Below, piece by piece: positions 37,291-38,500 of a DNA stretch of 38,500 nucleotides. The stretch is from the NCBI GenBank assembly GCA_009746045.1, contig RPFO01000310.1, positions 25,001 through 63,500 of the forward strand. Direction: 5' to 3'. Source of the DNA: Mesostigma viride (lineage: Eukaryota; Streptophyta; Mesostigmatophyceae; Mesostigmatales; Mesostigmataceae). The notes beneath the pieces were generated by a model. It worked only from the letters and a program-made list of their open reading frames with translations. It was not told where the DNA came from and did no database searches. How positions within the stretch are numbered: the stretch's first letter is position 1; each line of letters starts with the position of its first letter. Both the position numbers and the translations under genes were made by a program.

Positions 37291-37892
37291 TGGATGTCGA
37301 TTACTGGACAGTGCTAGCGCCTTTCACATCTCCTCTACCCATCCCTTTTTTTAACTCAAGGCGGTGCCACCTTCTGGCTGTGAGTTCCGCTGGCACTTTG
37401 CATCTTGCTCCCACTTGACCCTTTTCCTCGCTGCCTTGGTTTCGCTGCGACTTTGCTAGTGTCAGTTTTGCTAGCACACATCCCTTGCCGTGCCACGCCG
37501 ACACATGCCACCTGGCGAATCCAGTGCAGCTTGCTCTGTGAATAGAAGTCAACCCTACTACAAAAGAAGTCACCCCTATTGCTGCTGCATGCACCGCCAT
37601 GCATCGACAAGCATTTACCCCTGCACCTGCCTTTATTGCTTCCCCCTACCATTGCCTTTACCACCATCATGTTTGTATCTAGAGCCGCCGGCGCCATGGC
37701 CGCCCATAATAACTTTTTTTTATTATTAAATAAAAATATATTTTATTTCAAATGAATACGTAGGCAACCCCGATGCAGCCGGCACGTATACTGCTGGCAT
37801 ATGGCACATGTGCTTTCTGGTGTTAATATTCTAGTTTCCAGGGGGCATGCAACACAGGCCACCCCCTCGGTTTCTGGTCCTAGGTAACCCGA

Positions 37893-38065
37893 TAGCCTGT
37901 TAGTCGGTTTGCCTTTACCTAACCAATATGCATCTAGTCTGAGGCCGTGTGACCCAGTAGCCAGTTAGTCAGGCTTTACCTAACCAATTTGGCTCTCTAG
38001 TCTGAGGCCATGTGACCCAGTAGCCAGTTAGTCAGGCTTTACCTTTACCTAACCAATGTATATGG
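37893..38065. repeat. ~70-bp tandem repeat near the right edge
   Basis: Two and a half units containing CTAGTCTGAGGCC-TGTGACC, CAGTAGCCAGTTAGTCAGGC and TTTACCTAACCAAT. Its relation to the aldo/keto reductase gene is unknown. Confidence 0.85.
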
Positions 38066-38214
38066 CTAACCAATATATGTATTCATTGAGAATGATAACC
38101 AATATATATTATCTAGTCTATGACCCAAACACCAGCCGTTATGTGTCAGGGATGTGCTGGCGTACGTTGTGCACGACCGCTTCTCACTGCTGGTGCCCGC
38201 CCTTAACCCATGAC

Positions 38215-38500
38215 CCCAACCCTTTGAGCTGAATTCCTAGACATTGAGCTCTTAAGTCCTAACCTCCGGCCCCCTCACCTAGACACCCAGAAACCCAAAC
38301 CCAATCAGTCAACCCTGTAACCCTGAACCCAGAGTGCTAACTTAACCCCTGAACCCAAAGCCTTTCACCCGGGACCTGGGACCCGGGACCCCGGACCCCG
38401 GACCCTCCGTCCCAGGGCGATAGCCGTGAACCCTACACCTGAACCCTTGGCCCCTAGAGTGCAACGTTGAAACCCATCATCTTATCCCCAACTAGCACAC
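38215..38500. other. AACCC-rich right edge
   Basis: AACCC and GAACCC words recur irregularly, with a short GGGACC/CCGGACC run near 38370-38405. The spacing is not that of a plant-type (CCCTAAA)n or algal (CCCTAAAA)n telomere. No gene seen. Confidence 0.4.

Noticed and set aside
38215-38500. Telomere or subtelomere
   Set aside because: AACCC words are irregular and do not form (CCCTAAA)n or (CCCTAAAA)n.

Overview
The window is nuclear DNA of a eukaryote from the green (starch-storing) lineage. It carries a plastid-type granule-bound starch synthase (GBSS), intron-containing genes for conserved eukaryotic complexes (Mediator MED22, exosome CSL4), non-LTR retrotransposon remains and cut-and-paste DNA transposons. 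A green alga is most likely; a prasinophyte such as a Cymbomonas-like alga would fit, but that is a guess from general impression.

Layout. 1-1359 (+): last two exons of a SET-domain protein methyltransferase (RuBisCO-LSMT/SETD3 type), with tandem repeats on both sides of the first exon. 1360-4583: no gene, retroelement scraps. 4584-8087 (-): complete four-exon MED22. 8088-17422: no host gene, a transposon nest with two ORF1-only LINE copies (one with a perfect 13-bp target duplication) and two near-identical TTAA-flanked piggyBac-like elements, one inside the LINE tail. 17423-20336 (-): LACTB2-type metallo-beta-lactamase with long low-complexity insertions. 20789-21453: a 665-bp hAT-type element with a perfect 8-bp duplication. 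22427-24570 (+): two-exon GBSS. 24571-26844: no gene, LINE scraps reaching to 27 bp from the CSL4 stop. 26845-33034 (-): complete six-exon CSL4/EXOSC1, 200 residues spread over 6.2 kb. 33672 onward (+): first two exons of a plastid-type aldo/keto reductase, whose second intron holds a 1.5-kb hAT-type element. The rest of that gene is not recognised before the window ends.

The genes are housekeeping and functionally unrelated; no operon logic applies. Two pairs are divergent (LACTB2/GBSS and CSL4/aldo-keto reductase).

The most unusual signal is in the introns. Five introns in four genes (SET, MED22, CSL4 twice, aldo/keto reductase) begin with a tandem array whose repeat unit is the exon end plus its own 5' splice site. 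Units are about 20 to 110 bp and unrelated between genes. One SET intron shows the mirror case, repeating its 3' splice site and exon start. Separately, several introns carry long sense-strand pyrimidine blocks (C, CT, CCT, CTT) in their 3' part, some directly at the acceptor. Together these suggest introns that grow by repeated duplication of splice-site segments. A second coherent theme is a group of LINE-like 3' ends that share a stem-loop followed by a (TTAA)n-type tail, one of which served as the landing site of a TTAA-specific transposon.
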